A DNA stretch of 64,000 nt from Nitrosomonas sp. (GCA_016703745.1 JADJBK010000006.1:1798001-1862000); one strand, 5' to 3'; shown: positions 26,692 through 36,820, counted from the first letter of the stretch. The notes: generated by a model from the letters alone, not told the origin. A program made the numbers and translations.

Positions 26692-28107
26692 ATGAGCAGT
26701 GAAATAACATTTGCGCAACTGGGTTTGTCCGTAGAAATTTTACAAGCAGTTGCTGATGAGGGTTATGTGACACCAACTGCTATCCAGGCCGAAGCAGTTC
26801 CTGTAATTTTAGCCGGTCGGGACGTGATGGCAAGCGCCCAAACAGGGACAGGTAAAACTGCCGGTTATACCCTACCATTACTTAATCAGTTGCAAGCGTT
26901 TGCAAACACGAGCGTATCACCAGCCAAACACCCTGTGCGCGCGCTAATCATGGCGCCAACCCGTGAGCTGGCCATCCAGATTGATGAAAGTGTTCGAAAG
27001 TATGGAAAATATCTTCCACTCAAAGTTGCGGCTATTTATGGGGGCGTTAGCATGCCGCCACAAACACAAATTTTACGTAATGGTGTCGAGATATTGGTCG
27101 CCACACCGGGACGATTGCTGGACCACGTCGAGCAAAAGGTAGTCAATTTTTCCAAAACTGAAATATTGGTATTGGATGAAGCAGACCGCATGCTAGATAT
27201 GGGGTTTCTGCCTGATATCAAGCGCGTGATGGCATTGCTTCCTGGGCAACGCCAGAGTCTGCTGTTTTCAGCAACTTTCTCGGTAGAGATCAGAAAACTG
27301 GCAGATAGTTTGTTAAAGAACCCAATAAAAATTGAAGTTTCAAGAAAAAATACGGTAAATGAATCTATATCACATGTTGTGCATCTGGTTCGTTCGGCAG
27401 ATAAACTTAAGTTGTTGGTTCATTTAATCAGGCAATCAGAATTAACACAAGCCTTAATATTTGTAAAAACCAAGCAGAGTGCTGGAAAACTGGCAACTTT
27501 GCTGGCGCAACATGACATATCCGCTTTGGCAATTCATGGTGACAAAAATCAACAGCAGCGTACCCAGGCACTCGAGGCTTTCAAGCTAGGCGAAATTGAG
27601 GCACTTGTTGCAACAGATGTGGCAGCTCGCGGTCTGGATATTGATAAACTTTCCCATGTTATCAATTTTGAATTACCCGGTACGCCAGAAGACTATATTC
27701 ATCGAATAGGGCGAACTGGTCGTGCAGGCAGCAAAGGTAAGGCTATTTCGCTCGTTAGTGAGCATGAAAAGGAGCTTTTGGTCAATATAGAGCGATTATT
27801 GAATGCCAAACTTGAGCTAATGGACGTCCCCGGGTTTGTTGCAGATATTCCAGTGACTGGAAGTCCATTGCAGGGAAAGAAAATAGTCGCTCCCCACCAT
27901 TCTCCTGCTCGCAAGCCATCACTACAATCGAAGCAGGATCCCATCTTTACGCAACCCTATACACCTGGTGGAATAGTTGCTCCAACAATTTCGGCGGAAG
28001 CTGGTGGAGATGATTCCTATAAATCAATCTTACCGTACAAAAAACAACAAGATACAGAATCACTTCCGGTGTTATTCAAGGTTCCGGTGAGAGATAAAAA
28101 AAGCTAA
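26692..28107 (+). CDS. rhlE: DEAD-box ATP-dependent RNA helicase, RhlE-like
   Basis: Unwinds RNA duplexes in ribosome assembly or RNA decay. 471 residues. Q motif TPTAIQAEAVP, motif I AQTGTGKT, Ia APTRELAIQI, TPGRLLD, motif II DEADRM, motif III SATF, motif V ATDVAARGLDID and motif VI HRIGRTGRAG are all present. The C-terminal tail of about 100 residues is low in known motifs and lacks the basic run of many RhlE proteins. It has its own promoter region of 160 bases. Confidence 0.9.
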   Translation: MSSEITFAQLGLSVEILQAVADEGYVTPTAIQAEAVPVILAGRDVMASAQTGTGKTAGYTLPLLNQLQAFANTSVSPAKHPVRALIMAPTRELAIQIDESVRKYGKYLPLKVAAIYGGVSMPPQTQILRNGVEILVATPGRLLDHVEQKVVNFSKTEILVLDEADRMLDMGFLPDIKRVMALLPGQRQSLLFSATFSVEIRKLADSLLKNPIKIEVSRKNTVNESISHVVHLVRSADKLKLLVHLIRQSELTQALIFVKTKQSAGKLATLLAQHDISALAIHGDKNQQQRTQALEAFKLGEIEALVATDVAARGLDIDKLSHVINFELPGTPEDYIHRIGRTGRAGSKGKAISLVSEHEKELLVNIERLLNAKLELMDVPGFVADIPVTGSPLQGKKIVAPHHSPARKPSLQSKQDPIFTQPYTPGGIVAPTISAEAGGDDSYKSILPYKKQQDTESLPVLFKVPVRDKKS

Positions 28108-28114
28108 ACTAAGT

Positions 28115-28190
28115 TGGTACCCTGGAGACGAATCGAACGTCCGACCTACCCCTTAGGAGGGGGTTGCTCTATCCCCTGAGCTACCAGGGC
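28115..28190 (-). tRNA. tRNA-Arg (anticodon CCT)
   Basis: The minus strand has acceptor GCCCTGG, D-arm AGCTCAGGGGATAGAGC, anticodon loop CTCCTAA, T-loop CGTTCGATTCG and an encoded CCA. It lies seven bases from the rhlE stop, convergent with it. Confidence 0.97.
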
Positions 28191-28366
28191 TTATACACTG
28201 ATGCGTTACGGCTAATGTGTAACTGCCAGAAGAACTTTATTCTGAGAAATGCCGCAGCACAGCTGCAGAACCGCGAAAGATTGCCCTATTATGGGGGGGA
28301 TTGTCAAATTTGCGTCTTTCCCAATTCAGTATTCGAATGATATTTAAATTTTTCAAGGTGAGTGAT

Positions 28367-29311
28367 CTATATTCTATGAAAAATTGCTTGTCCCAGTGCG
28401 GCGCGGTTCTGCGGGGAAACCGGGATCGTTTCAAGTTGCTCAACAGCTTGTAGCAACTTATTGAGTCCTTTAGCGTTGGCGATCTGAATCGATAATCCGG
28501 GTCGGGCATTTAATTCCAGCACCAGTGGTCCCAGATCGCGATCAAGCACAATATCGACACCGAGATACCCCAGGTCAACCAGATCATGACATTGTGCGGC
28601 CAAGGTCAATAGTTTTTGCCAGTGCGGTATTTGCACACCGCTGGTTGGTGCGCCGGTATCGGGATGGTGATCAGTGGGGAAGTTCTGCCAAACGGCGGAA
28701 GTCGTCCGTCCAGTGACGAGATCAACACCTGCACCAACGGCACCCTGGTGAAGATTTGCCTTTCCTTCGGACATGCGGGTTGGTAGTCGTACCATGGCCG
28801 TGATCGGCACACCTTTAAATACAATGGTACGAATATCAGGGACACCTTGGTAGGAAACGGCCTCGAATACCGGATCAAATTTTACACGATACTCGATCAG
28901 CGCCTGGTCTGGCTGTCCGCCCAGACTGTAAAGACCACTCAGAATATTGGAGAGGTGATAGGCAATATCATCTTGTGTCAACAGATTGCCATTGCTGAGA
29001 CGGTAACGGTCGTAAAGTCGTCCAGTGACAACGCAGATACCGTTACCACCTGAACCATGCGCTGGTTTGATGACGAAGTCTTCGCGATTCTGAGTAATAC
29101 TGGCAAAATTGGCAATGTCATGTTCGATTTCAATGACACCATAGAGCTCTGGTACAGCGATACCCGCTTTTTCCGCTAGAATTTTTGTCCGTAACTTGTC
29201 ATCGACTAATGGGAAACGTGATCGTTGATTGTAAGCTGAAATATAGTCGGCATTGCGGCGGTTCATGCCAACGATGCCGGCTTTTTTGAGATTCAACCAG
29301 GTTCTTAGCAT
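28367..29311 (-). CDS. RimK-like ATP-grasp ligase (alpha-L-glutamate ligase-like)
   Basis: 314 residues. ATP-grasp features: DFVIKPAHGSGGNGICVV as the nucleotide loop, VDIVLDRDLGPLVLELNARPGLSIQIAN as the metal-binding C-terminal block. The family is related to RimK, which adds Glu to protein tails, but the substrate of this branch is unknown. It is the last gene of a three-gene operon with an inactive-transglutaminase membrane protein and a retropepsin-like protease; the gap to the preceding gene is four bases. The set is conserved in proteobacteria. Confidence 0.88.
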   Translation of the reverse strand: MLRTWLNLKKAGIVGMNRRNADYISAYNQRSRFPLVDDKLRTKILAEKAGIAVPELYGVIEIEHDIANFASITQNREDFVIKPAHGSGGNGICVVTGRLYDRYRLSNGNLLTQDDIAYHLSNILSGLYSLGGQPDQALIEYRVKFDPVFEAVSYQGVPDIRTIVFKGVPITAMVRLPTRMSEGKANLHQGAVGAGVDLVTGRTTSAVWQNFPTDHHPDTGAPTSGVQIPHWQKLLTLAAQCHDLVDLGYLGVDIVLDRDLGPLVLELNARPGLSIQIANAKGLNKLLQAVEQLETIPVSPQNRAALGQAIFHRI

Positions 29312-29315
29312 GAAA

Positions 29316-30878
29316 TCAGCGCCTGGCCAGCGCGCGAAACCGCCACAGCTCTGTCAGACGGTAACCGGAATAGCGTCCGAGCAGAATGATGATCGCCAGC
29401 ACTACAAGCAATAGCTCAGGAAATACAAAGAACATATATTGTAGTTCGTCAATATTCATGACGAGATAGCCTGCGATGGCAACAATCAAGCTGCCAAATA
29501 CCTGCTTGAATGCTTCGGTAGGCCCGGCCTCTTCCCAGATCAGTGACATACGCTCTATCGTCATGGCCATAATGACCATCGGGAATAAGGCAACCGACAA
29601 TCCCATTTCCAAACCCAGTCTGTGCATGATCACGCTGATACCAGCCATTAGTAATACGACCATGGTAAGCACAGCGGCCAGCCTGGGTACGAGCAGCAGC
29701 TTTAATTGCTCGACATAGGCGCGCAGCAGCATGCCGATACCAATAATGAGACTGAAGAGTATCAGACCCCAGAGTAGTTCGGTTTCGCGGAAAGCCAGTG
29801 CAATCAGCACAGGCATAAAGGTGCCAAAGGTTTTAATACCAATCAGATTACGCATTAAAACTACCATCAACGCACCTAATGGCACCATCAATAATACCTT
29901 GTAAACATTCTGACTGTGAACTGGCAGAGAATGCAGGGAAAATTCCATTAAATGCAGCCCCTTCTTTTCCGACATAATTTCCGCAATATCAAGTACTTCT
30001 CGCAAAGTTTTGCCAACCGAATATTTGATGCTGTACTCACTGGCACCTTCAATAGAAAAAATTTTGTCAGCATTTAGCTGCCAAACTACGAAATTATCTG
30101 GCAATCCTTCCTGACCATTGTGAATATTGAGTGTGCGCCACTGGGCGCCATCATAAACCTGTAGAAAAGATTCAAGCTCGGAATGCTCTTTGCCTTCTTC
30201 CAGACGTAAACCGCGGATGATCTGGGAAGGGATGCGCGCACCAGCGAGTATCCAGCCAATATTTTTAGCAAACTCACGTGGTCGGTCAATCTGCTTCAGG
30301 AGTGTTTTTAGTTCCGGTGTGGGTGTAGTTGAATTTAACTCTTCAATGACGCGTTGTGAGAAGGAAACGGTGTCAGCTGATTGCTGCCGTGCCTTGTCAA
30401 GCAATCCTTCAATTACTGGCAGCAGCTTGGACGGATATTGCGGAATAGCGGGAAAAACAGGCGTTGAAGCTGATGAAGTAGTCAGTTTGGAAATGGATTT
30501 ATTATCACCCACGGAATTGCTTTCTTTCGCATCGATTAAAGCTGTCCGGAAGAACAGCAGCTGTTTTCCCTGTGCGCGCCGCTTGGCCCATAACGCTACA
30601 CGGCCACGTTCATCCTGTTCGATTGCCAATCCATAATTGGCACTTGTGAAATCCTCGCTCAGGATGGTAAAACCCGGGGGATTCAGCGGCAGGGGTAATG
30701 ACACCTTAATGGAACTTTCTGGCTTCGCGCGAAATGAAATACTGGTTTCGATGTTCCAGACTAACGCCTGTTCAGAGGCCATTAATGGCAGACCGATAAC
30801 TGTAACCTTGTAATAAGCCAGTCCCAGACCCGTCACACACAGCAAGAGTGTGAGCAGTAATAAGTGCAGTCGTCTCAT
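29316..30878 (-). CDS. Inactive transglutaminase/7TM family membrane protein
   Basis: 520 residues. One N-terminal transmembrane segment (LLLLTLLLCVTGLGLAYY), a periplasmic region of about 300 residues with a transglutaminase-like fold that lacks an obvious catalytic Cys, and then seven C-terminal membrane segments beginning at VLLMVPLGALMVVLMRNLIG. This is the UUP1/Transglut_i_TM-7TM_transglut arrangement. It overlaps the upstream protease gene by four bases. It presumably binds a peptide or peptidoglycan fragment outside and signals or transports across the membrane, which is an inference. Confidence 0.85.
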   Translation of the reverse strand: MRRLHLLLLTLLLCVTGLGLAYYKVTVIGLPLMASEQALVWNIETSISFRAKPESSIKVSLPLPLNPPGFTILSEDFTSANYGLAIEQDERGRVALWAKRRAQGKQLLFFRTALIDAKESNSVGDNKSISKLTTSSASTPVFPAIPQYPSKLLPVIEGLLDKARQQSADTVSFSQRVIEELNSTTPTPELKTLLKQIDRPREFAKNIGWILAGARIPSQIIRGLRLEEGKEHSELESFLQVYDGAQWRTLNIHNGQEGLPDNFVVWQLNADKIFSIEGASEYSIKYSVGKTLREVLDIAEIMSEKKGLHLMEFSLHSLPVHSQNVYKVLLMVPLGALMVVLMRNLIGIKTFGTFMPVLIALAFRETELLWGLILFSLIIGIGMLLRAYVEQLKLLLVPRLAAVLTMVVLLMAGISVIMHRLGLEMGLSVALFPMVIMAMTIERMSLIWEEAGPTEAFKQVFGSLIVAIAGYLVMNIDELQYMFFVFPELLLVVLAIIILLGRYSGYRLTELWRFRALARR

Positions 30879-31489
30879 TCAACTGTTCCGGCATCAAGGG
30901 GGGTATTTTCGTTTACTCCCTTTTTCTTCTTTTTCTTCTTATGGCCACAGTCAGCTTTACTTAGAGAAGTTCGCGAAGAGTCGACCAGTGCGCGCATTGC
31001 CAGCACCCTACGCCCAAGCAAAACCGGATAATTCAATGCGCGACGATCAATCAGATTAAATTCAACTGTTCTCACTTCGTCGGCTAAACAGATATCCATA
31101 TGAATGACCGGACGCTCCTGTAAGGGTCCATTATGCTGTTTTATTTTCCCGATGCGAATCACAGGACGTTCAATCTGTATGGATCGTTCCTTGCCAGCTG
31201 TGCTGAAATCAAAGATAAATCTGACCCATTGCGCACCATTTTTCTTGAATAATTCAATATCGTGCGCGCTGATTGAGGCAGTCTTGGCGCCCGTATCCAG
31301 CCTTGCCCGTGTTTTTACTCCCCAAGGCTCAATACGGACGTTTTCAACCCATCCCAGAACCGGTAATGGTGTCGTTGTATTGGAAACCTGTTCGGCAATC
31401 GCAAAGCCATGAGTCAGCATCGATAACAGCAACAATCCTGACAGCTTTATCAACAAATTCATCCATCGGGTGCAACAACAACTCAACAT
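30875..31489 (-). CDS. Retropepsin-like aspartic protease (RimB/Zn_protease family)
   Basis: 204 residues from the ATG at 31489; a TTG start 24 bases upstream is possible. N-terminal signal (LLIKLSGLLLLSMLTHGFAIA). The catalytic Asp lies in ARLDTGAKTASISAHDIE, as in pepsin-like folds, and NYPVLLGRRVLAMRALVDSSRT is the second conserved block. The family is annotated as ATP-dependent zinc protease, but the DTGA motif argues for an aspartic mechanism. The C-terminal tail contains seven consecutive Lys followed by acidic residues. It lies just downstream of tRNA-Gly on the same strand. Confidence 0.85.
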   Translation of the reverse strand: MLSCCCTRWMNLLIKLSGLLLLSMLTHGFAIAEQVSNTTTPLPVLGWVENVRIEPWGVKTRARLDTGAKTASISAHDIELFKKNGAQWVRFIFDFSTAGKERSIQIERPVIRIGKIKQHNGPLQERPVIHMDICLADEVRTVEFNLIDRRALNYPVLLGRRVLAMRALVDSSRTSLSKADCGHKKKKKKKGVNENTPLDAGTVE

Positions 31490-31551
31490 GGTATTCTCAA
31501 ATTTTGAATGCAATCTCGTTTGATCGGCGAGCAGATGTAAAGATTCTGTTG

Positions 31552-31622
31552 AGCGGGTGAAGGGAATCGAACCCTCGTCTTAAGCTTGGGAAGCTTCTGC
31601 TCTCCCATTGAGCTACACCCGC
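31552..31622 (-). tRNA. tRNA-Gly (anticodon CCC)
   Basis: The minus strand has acceptor GCGGGTG, D-arm AGCTCAATGGGAGAGC, anticodon loop TTCCCAA and T-loop GGTTCGATTCC. CCA is not encoded: CAA follows the discriminator T. The top pair of the anticodon stem would be G-A. Confidence 0.93.
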
Positions 31623-31678
31623 ATGCTAGAATACGAATCTTAACATTTGAAACATGGCACTTAAATTTTTTTTAGACT

Positions 31679-31879
31679 ATGCAAATTGTCATTAATGGCC
31701 AGTCCCGGTGTTTTGACAATGTGGACAACGTTCAACAACTACTGGAGTCGCTATCGTTGCAGAACAAACGCATTGCTGTCGAATGCAATGGCGAGATTAT
31801 TCCGCGAAGCACATTTTCCAGCCGAATACTCACTGACGGCGATCAGCTGGAAATTATTGTTGCGGTTGGTGGTGGCTGA
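31679..31879 (+). CDS. thiS: Sulfur carrier protein ThiS
   Basis: 66-residue ubiquitin-like carrier; its C-terminal Gly-Gly (VAVGGG) is adenylated and thiocarboxylated to supply sulfur for the thiazole of thiamine. MQIVINGQSRCFD and RIAVECNGEIIPRS are typical. It is followed by thiG. No TPP riboswitch is visible upstream, where only about 55 bases separate it from the divergent tRNA. Confidence 0.92.
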   Translation: MQIVINGQSRCFDNVDNVQQLLESLSLQNKRIAVECNGEIIPRSTFSSRILTDGDQLEIIVAVGGG

Positions 31880-31958
31880 TATTGGGTATTTGGATTTACC
31901 GAAAATCTGTCCGGTTGTTTGTATTGCTATATCTTCACGCGCATAAAACTGATTATTC

Positions 31959-32756
31959 ATGATCGATACAGACAACTTGTTGAGCATTGCCGGAAAAAGT
32001 TATCATTCCCGCCTGCTGGTGGGTACCGGAAAGTATCGGGATTTTACTGAAACGCTGGCGGCAGTGGAAGCTAGTGGTGCGCGAATTATTACGGTTGCTA
32101 TCCGTCGCACCAATATTGGTCAACATCCCAATGAGCCTAATCTGCTGGACGTGCTTTCGCCGGAAAAATTCACCCTGCTTCCTAATACTGCAGGTTGCTA
32201 CACCGCCATGGATGCAGTTCGCACATTACGTTTGGCGCGTGAGCTGCTTGATGGTCATTCGCTGGTAAAGCTTGAAGTACTCGGAGATCAGCAAACTCTG
32301 TTTCCAGACGTGGTGGCTACACTGGAAGCAGCAAAATTACTTGTCAAGGAAGGATTTCAGGTAATGGTTTATACCTCAGATGATCCGATTGTCGCCAGAC
32401 AACTGGAAGATATCGGCTGTGTTGCCATTATGCCGCTCGCGTCATTGATTGGCTCGGGTATGGGGATTCTTAACCCCTGGAATTTACAGATTATTATCGA
32501 GAATGCACGCGTGCCGGTTTTGGTCGATGCAGGGGTTGGGACGGCATCAGATGCAGCGATTGCGATGGAACTTGGCTGCGATGGCGTTCTGATGAATACG
32601 GCAATTGCAGGCGCCCATAACCCAGTACTGATGGCGCAAGCCATGCGTAAGGCGGTAGAAGCCGGACGTGAAGCGTATCTGGCCGGGCGTATGCCCAGAA
32701 AAATTTACCAGGCAAGTCCAAGCTCTCCCGTGGAAGGCAGGATTGGGCATACCTGA
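31959..32756 (+). CDS. thiG: Thiazole synthase
   Basis: Builds the thiazole phosphate of thiamine from deoxyxylulose phosphate, dehydroglycine and ThiS thiocarboxylate. 265 residues, TIM barrel. RLLVGTGKY, the VKLEVLGD segment bearing the Schiff-base Lys, [12 protein letters not shown] and [21 protein letters not shown] are all present. The 79-base gap after thiS contains nothing notable. Confidence 0.95.
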   Translation: MIDTDNLLSIAGKSYHSRLLVGTGKYRDFTETLAAVEASGARIITVAIRRTNIGQHPNEPNLLDVLSPEKFTLLPNTAGCYTAMDAVRTLRLARELLDGHSLVKLEVLGDQQTLFPDVVATLEAAKLLVKEGFQVMVYTSDDPIVARQLEDIGCVAIMPLASLIGSGMGILNPWNLQIIIENARVPVLVDAGVGTASDAAIAMELGCDGVLMNTAIAGAHNPVLMAQAMRKAVEAGREAYLAGRMPRKIYQASPSSPVEGRIGHT

Positions 32757-32782
32757 AATCTCTATTCTTCAAACAATAATTA

Positions 32783-33703
32783 ATGCGGATCAAACATTTC
32801 CTGCAATTCAATGATTTAACCCGAGCTGAATTCGAATATATTTTCGAGCGCACTCGCTGGATCAAAAACGAATTCAAACAGTATCGCCGCTATTGGCCGC
32901 TTGCAGATCGTACGCTCGCTATGATTTTCGACAAACAGTCGACCCGGACTCGGCTGTCATTCGAGGCAGGTATGCATCAGCTCGGTGGCAGCGCTATTTA
33001 TCTCTCTACTCGCGATACCCAACTTGGTCGCGGTGAATCGGTGGAAGATGCCGCGCGAGTAGTGTCACGAATGGTGGATATTATTACCATCCGTACCTAT
33101 GAACATTCCATTATCGAACGTTTTGCGCAGCATTCGCGTGTGCCCGTTATCAATGGCCTGACCGACGAATACCACCCTTGCCAGATTTTGGCTGATATTT
33201 TTACCTTTATGGAGCATCGTGGCGATATCTCCGGTAAAACAGTAGCGTGGATCGGAGATTCCAACAATGTGTGCAATACGTGGCTACAGGCGGCAGAAGT
33301 CTTTGATTTCAACGTACATGTAGCTACGCCACCTGGCTATGAAGTCGAGCCTGAGCGTGCGGGACTTTATGGAACTGATCACTATGAACAGTTTTCCTCT
33401 CCATTGGAGGCAGCCCGGGATGTGGATATGGTGACTACCGATGTTTGGACCAGTATGGGATTTGAAGATGAGACCGATCTGCGCAAAACCGACTTTGCTG
33501 ATTTTCGTGTGGATGCCGAGATGATGGCTGTAGCAAAGCAAGATGCGCTCTTTATGCATTGTCTGCCCGCGCACCGAGGTGAGGAAGTCGATTCTGATGT
33601 GATTGATGGTCCGCAATCTGTAGTGTGGGACGAGGCGGAGAACCGTTTGCATACGCAGAAGGCGCTAATGGAGTACTTGTTGCTGGGTAATTTGAACGAT
33701 TAG
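32783..33703 (+). CDS. argF: Ornithine carbamoyltransferase
   Basis: Makes citrulline from ornithine and carbamoyl phosphate. 306 residues. The carbamoyl-phosphate loop is KQSTRTRLSFE, the ornithine side includes TDVWTSMGFE, and the catalytic HCLPAHRGEEV is intact. It lies 26 bases after thiG and is followed by argG, which performs the next step. Confidence 0.95.
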   Translation: MRIKHFLQFNDLTRAEFEYIFERTRWIKNEFKQYRRYWPLADRTLAMIFDKQSTRTRLSFEAGMHQLGGSAIYLSTRDTQLGRGESVEDAARVVSRMVDIITIRTYEHSIIERFAQHSRVPVINGLTDEYHPCQILADIFTFMEHRGDISGKTVAWIGDSNNVCNTWLQAAEVFDFNVHVATPPGYEVEPERAGLYGTDHYEQFSSPLEAARDVDMVTTDVWTSMGFEDETDLRKTDFADFRVDAEMMAVAKQDALFMHCLPAHRGEEVDSDVIDGPQSVVWDEAENRLHTQKALMEYLLLGNLND

Positions 33704-33725
33704 TCAATTTTGAAGGTTGCTTATT

Positions 33726-34946
33726 TTGAATAAGATTAAAAAAGTTGTACTGGCATTTTCTGGCGGACTGGATACTTCTGTCATTCTTAAATGGTTGCAG
33801 GATACCTATCAATGCGAGGTTGTTACCTTCACGGCGGATATCGGCCAGGGCGAGGAAATCGAACCGGCACGCGAGAAAGCTCGTAAGTTCGGGGTAAAAG
33901 AAATCTTTATCGAGGATCTGCGAGAAACCTTCGTTAAGGATTATGTGTTTCCCATGTTTCGTGCCAATGCGATCTATGAGGGGGAATACCTGCTGGGCAC
34001 CAGTATCGCAAGGCCGTTGATTGCCAAACGGCAGGTCGAGATCGCGCGGCAGACTGGTGCGGATGCGGTATCTCACGGAGCAACGGGCAAGGGAAACGAT
34101 CAGGTGCGCTTCGAGCTTGGTTATTATGCGTTGCAGCCGGATATGCATGTCATCGCGCCATGGCGCGAATGGGATTTGACCTCTCGGGAAAAACTGCTCA
34201 CCTATGCGGAGAAACAGGGTATTCCAATTGAAATGAAACACCATACTGGTTCGCCGTACAGCATGGATGCGAATCTGTTGCATATTTCCTACGAAGGTCG
34301 CGCGCTGGAAGATCCGGCAGTAGCTCCGGAAGAGAGCATGTGGCGTTGGACGAAATCTATCGAAACAGCTGCTGATAGTCCAGAAAATATTGAACTTGAA
34401 TATGAGCGTGGCGATATCGTTGCGTTGAATGGCGAGCGTTTATCACCGTCAGAGATACTGACCCGGTTAAACCAGATGGGTAGTAGACATGGAATTGGCA
34501 GGCTGGATCTGGTTGAAAATCGTTATGTTGGCATGAAATCACGGGGCTGCTATGAAACTCCCGGAGGCACGATCATGCTGCGCGCGCATCGCGCAATCGA
34601 ATCCATTACATTGGATCGTGAAGTGGCGCATATCAAAGATGATTTGATGCCCCGTTACGCTGCCCTAATCTATAACGGTTACTGGTGGAGCCCAGAGTGT
34701 AAGCTTTTACAAACATTAATCGATGAGTCTCAGGCGGATGTCAATGGCTGGGTGCGACTTAAACTTTTCAAAGGCAATGTCATCGTGCTCGGACGCGATT
34801 CAAAAACAGATTCCCTGTTTGACCCGGATATCGCAACATTTGAGGAAGATGAAGGGGCCTACAATCAGGCGGATGCTGCTGGATTTATCAAACTGAACGC
34901 GCTCAGATTACGTATTTCCAGAAAACGGCTGGATAAGAAAAACTGA
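33726..34946 (+). CDS. argG: Argininosuccinate synthase
   Basis: Joins citrulline and aspartate with ATP. The probable start is the TTG at 33726 ([15 protein letters not shown]); an earlier TTG at 33717 would add three residues, and AAGG lies at 33711-33714. The PP-loop [23 protein letters not shown] and [22 protein letters not shown] mark the active site. The length, about 406 residues, is standard. argF-argG is an arginine operon; argA lies 7 kb away on the other strand. Confidence 0.95.
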   Translation: MNKIKKVVLAFSGGLDTSVILKWLQDTYQCEVVTFTADIGQGEEIEPAREKARKFGVKEIFIEDLRETFVKDYVFPMFRANAIYEGEYLLGTSIARPLIAKRQVEIARQTGADAVSHGATGKGNDQVRFELGYYALQPDMHVIAPWREWDLTSREKLLTYAEKQGIPIEMKHHTGSPYSMDANLLHISYEGRALEDPAVAPEESMWRWTKSIETAADSPENIELEYERGDIVALNGERLSPSEILTRLNQMGSRHGIGRLDLVENRYVGMKSRGCYETPGGTIMLRAHRAIESITLDREVAHIKDDLMPRYAALIYNGYWWSPECKLLQTLIDESQADVNGWVRLKLFKGNVIVLGRDSKTDSLFDPDIATFEEDEGAYNQADAAGFIKLNALRLRISRKRLDKKN

Positions 34947-34981
34947 TCAATCCAAACTTGTAATCAAAATCAGGAGCATAC

Positions 34982-35467
34982 ATGCCTTCATTTGATATTG
35001 TTTCAGAAGTCGATAAACAGGAAATACGTAACGCTGTCGACCAGATCAACAAGGAAGTTAGCACCCGTTTTGACTTCAAGGGATCGGATGCGCGAGTCGA
35101 GCAGACTGATTATGAGTTATTCATCTATGCAGATGACGAGTTTAAGCTTTCCCAGGTCATGGACATATTGATTGCCAAATTTACCAAACGTGAGATCGAT
35201 GTGCGCAGTATTGAGCATGGAGATATCGAGAAAATTAGCGGCAATAAGGTGCGGCGTAAAACTACGATAAAAACGGGAGTAGCCAGTGATCTTGCAAAAA
35301 AAATCATCAAGCTCATCAAGGATAGCAAACTCAAAACTCAGGCAAGTATTCAGGGGGAAGTGGTACGTGTAACGGGTGCCAAGCGTGATGTGTTGCAGGA
35401 AGTTATTCAACTGGTGAAAAGCAGCATCACTGAACAGCCATTACAATTTCGCAATTTTCGTGACTGA
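34982..35467 (+). CDS. YajQ family cyclic-di-GMP/nucleotide-binding protein
   Basis: 161 residues, two ferredoxin-like lobes. [30 protein letters not shown] and the C-terminal [17 protein letters not shown] are family hallmarks. In Xanthomonas and Pseudomonas relatives bind c-di-GMP and act with a LysR regulator; that partner is not seen here. AGGAG precedes the ATG by six bases. Its stop is six bases from the end of the convergent dehydrogenase gene. Confidence 0.92.
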   Translation: MPSFDIVSEVDKQEIRNAVDQINKEVSTRFDFKGSDARVEQTDYELFIYADDEFKLSQVMDILIAKFTKREIDVRSIEHGDIEKISGNKVRRKTTIKTGVASDLAKKIIKLIKDSKLKTQASIQGEVVRVTGAKRDVLQEVIQLVKSSITEQPLQFRNFRD

Positions 35468-35473
35468 GTTGTA

Positions 35474-36469
35474 TTAATTTTGACCTGCCCGATCCTTCAG
35501 CGCATCGGTAATCTGGTTAAAATTGCGCCCCTGTTGGAAATTATCAATATTTTCTGCGACGAGCTCAAGCAGACGTTGCCTGGCTGACCGGCTTGCCCAC
35601 GCAATATGGGGCGTGATGATCAGGTTTGAATGAGGATAAGTTAGAAGGGAGTGATTCGCTGTGGGTGGTTCCTTCTGTAGCACATCGATTGCTGCACCGG
35701 CAATCTGTCCGGTCTGCAAACTCCGCAATAGTGCGGTTTCATCGATGAGACCCCCGCGCGCAGTATTGATCAAATAGGCGGAAGGTCGCATCAATGCAAA
35801 TTCCCGTTCACTGATCAGGTGATGTGTTTCGGGGAATAACGGGCAATGCAGGCTGATGAAATCCGCGAGGGCCAGCACTTCATCAAATGCCATTTTACCT
35901 GTGCGAATGGATGGGGTTGCCACGCCCTTGTGCTCCGCAATCAACACCTGCATGCCAAATGCTTCCGCTACACGTGCAACTGAGCGCCCAAGTTCGCCAT
36001 AACCGATGATGCCCAGGGTTTTACCGGTCAGCTCTTCGATCGGATGGTCGAGACGACAGAAAAAACGGCTCGCCTGCCAGCCACCACTGTTGATCAGATG
36101 TTGATAATCAATGAAATGTCGGGTCAACGCCAGCATCAGCATAAAAACATGCTGTGTGACTGATTGTGTCGCATAACTACGCACGTTACATACCGCGACA
36201 TTTCTTTCGGCAGCCGCAACCAGATCGATGTTGTTGTAACCCGTTGCCGATATGCAGACCAGCTTGAGTTTGTTCGCTGAAAAAATGGCATCCTGGTCAA
36301 GCGCGGTTTTGTTGGTCACAACAACTTCCGCTTCCTGTATTCGCTTGGCCAGCTGGTTGGAATCGGTATCACCATAAAAAATCCATGGAGACGTTACTTT
36401 TTCGAGTGCGGAACGATCGATATCTCCCCTTGTGACCGAATCAAAATCGAGAAAAACTGCGTGCATCAC
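35474..36469 (-). CDS. D-2-hydroxyacid dehydrogenase, NAD-dependent
   Basis: 331 residues. A catalytic domain surrounds the NAD-binding domain with GIIGYGELGRSVARVAEAFG. Catalytic residues follow: Arg in NTARGGLIDE, Glu in DVLQKEPP, and His in ITPHIAWAS. Close to glycerate dehydrogenase/hydroxypyruvate reductase types, which would suit one-carbon or photorespiratory-like glycolate salvage in an autotroph; the substrate is not certain. Confidence 0.88.
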   Translation of the reverse strand: MMHAVFLDFDSVTRGDIDRSALEKVTSPWIFYGDTDSNQLAKRIQEAEVVVTNKTALDQDAIFSANKLKLVCISATGYNNIDLVAAAERNVAVCNVRSYATQSVTQHVFMLMLALTRHFIDYQHLINSGGWQASRFFCRLDHPIEELTGKTLGIIGYGELGRSVARVAEAFGMQVLIAEHKGVATPSIRTGKMAFDEVLALADFISLHCPLFPETHHLISEREFALMRPSAYLINTARGGLIDETALLRSLQTGQIAGAAIDVLQKEPPTANHSLLTYPHSNLIITPHIAWASRSARQRLLELVAENIDNFQQGRNFNQITDALKDRAGQN

Positions 36470-36523
36470 TAGCGCTCCGGGCAGAAAAAAATGGGAATAA
36501 AGCAGGTGTGATTGCTGGGGATG

Positions 36524-36820
36524 TCACGTCTCAAGCAGGCTTTCAGGGTTGCAACTGGTTTGCCTGATGCGAACCAATTTGTGGCGTGAGTGCGTACCAC
36601 TCACCAATGAGACGTGTTTAAGCGGTACGGTGAAACGTTCGGCCAGAAATTTTGTTAGCAGCCCATTTGCCTTACCCTCAACGGGAAGTATAGCCAATTT
36701 AATTTTAAGCGCGTCACCGTGCAGTCCAACAATTTCAGTTTTTCTGGCGCCAGGTTGTACATGCAGTTGCAAAACCAGATCGCCGACAGGGTCAAAGTGG
36801 TACCAGTGGGTCAAAGCCAT
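36524..36820 (-). CDS. DUF167 (YggU) family protein
   Basis: 98 residues. LQLHVQPGARKTEIVGLHGDALKIKLAILPVEGKANGLLTKFLA is the DUF167 signature. It overlaps the end of the YggT gene by ten bases, the usual order. Role unknown. Confidence 0.9.
   Translation of the reverse strand: MALTHWYHFDPVGDLVLQLHVQPGARKTEIVGLHGDALKIKLAILPVEGKANGLLTKFLAERFTVPLKHVSLVSGTHSRHKLVRIRQTSCNPESLLET

Noticed and set aside
31623..31678. TPP riboswitch ahead of thiS
   Set aside because: Only 56 bases separate the tRNA and thiS; there is no room for, and no sign of, the conserved core.
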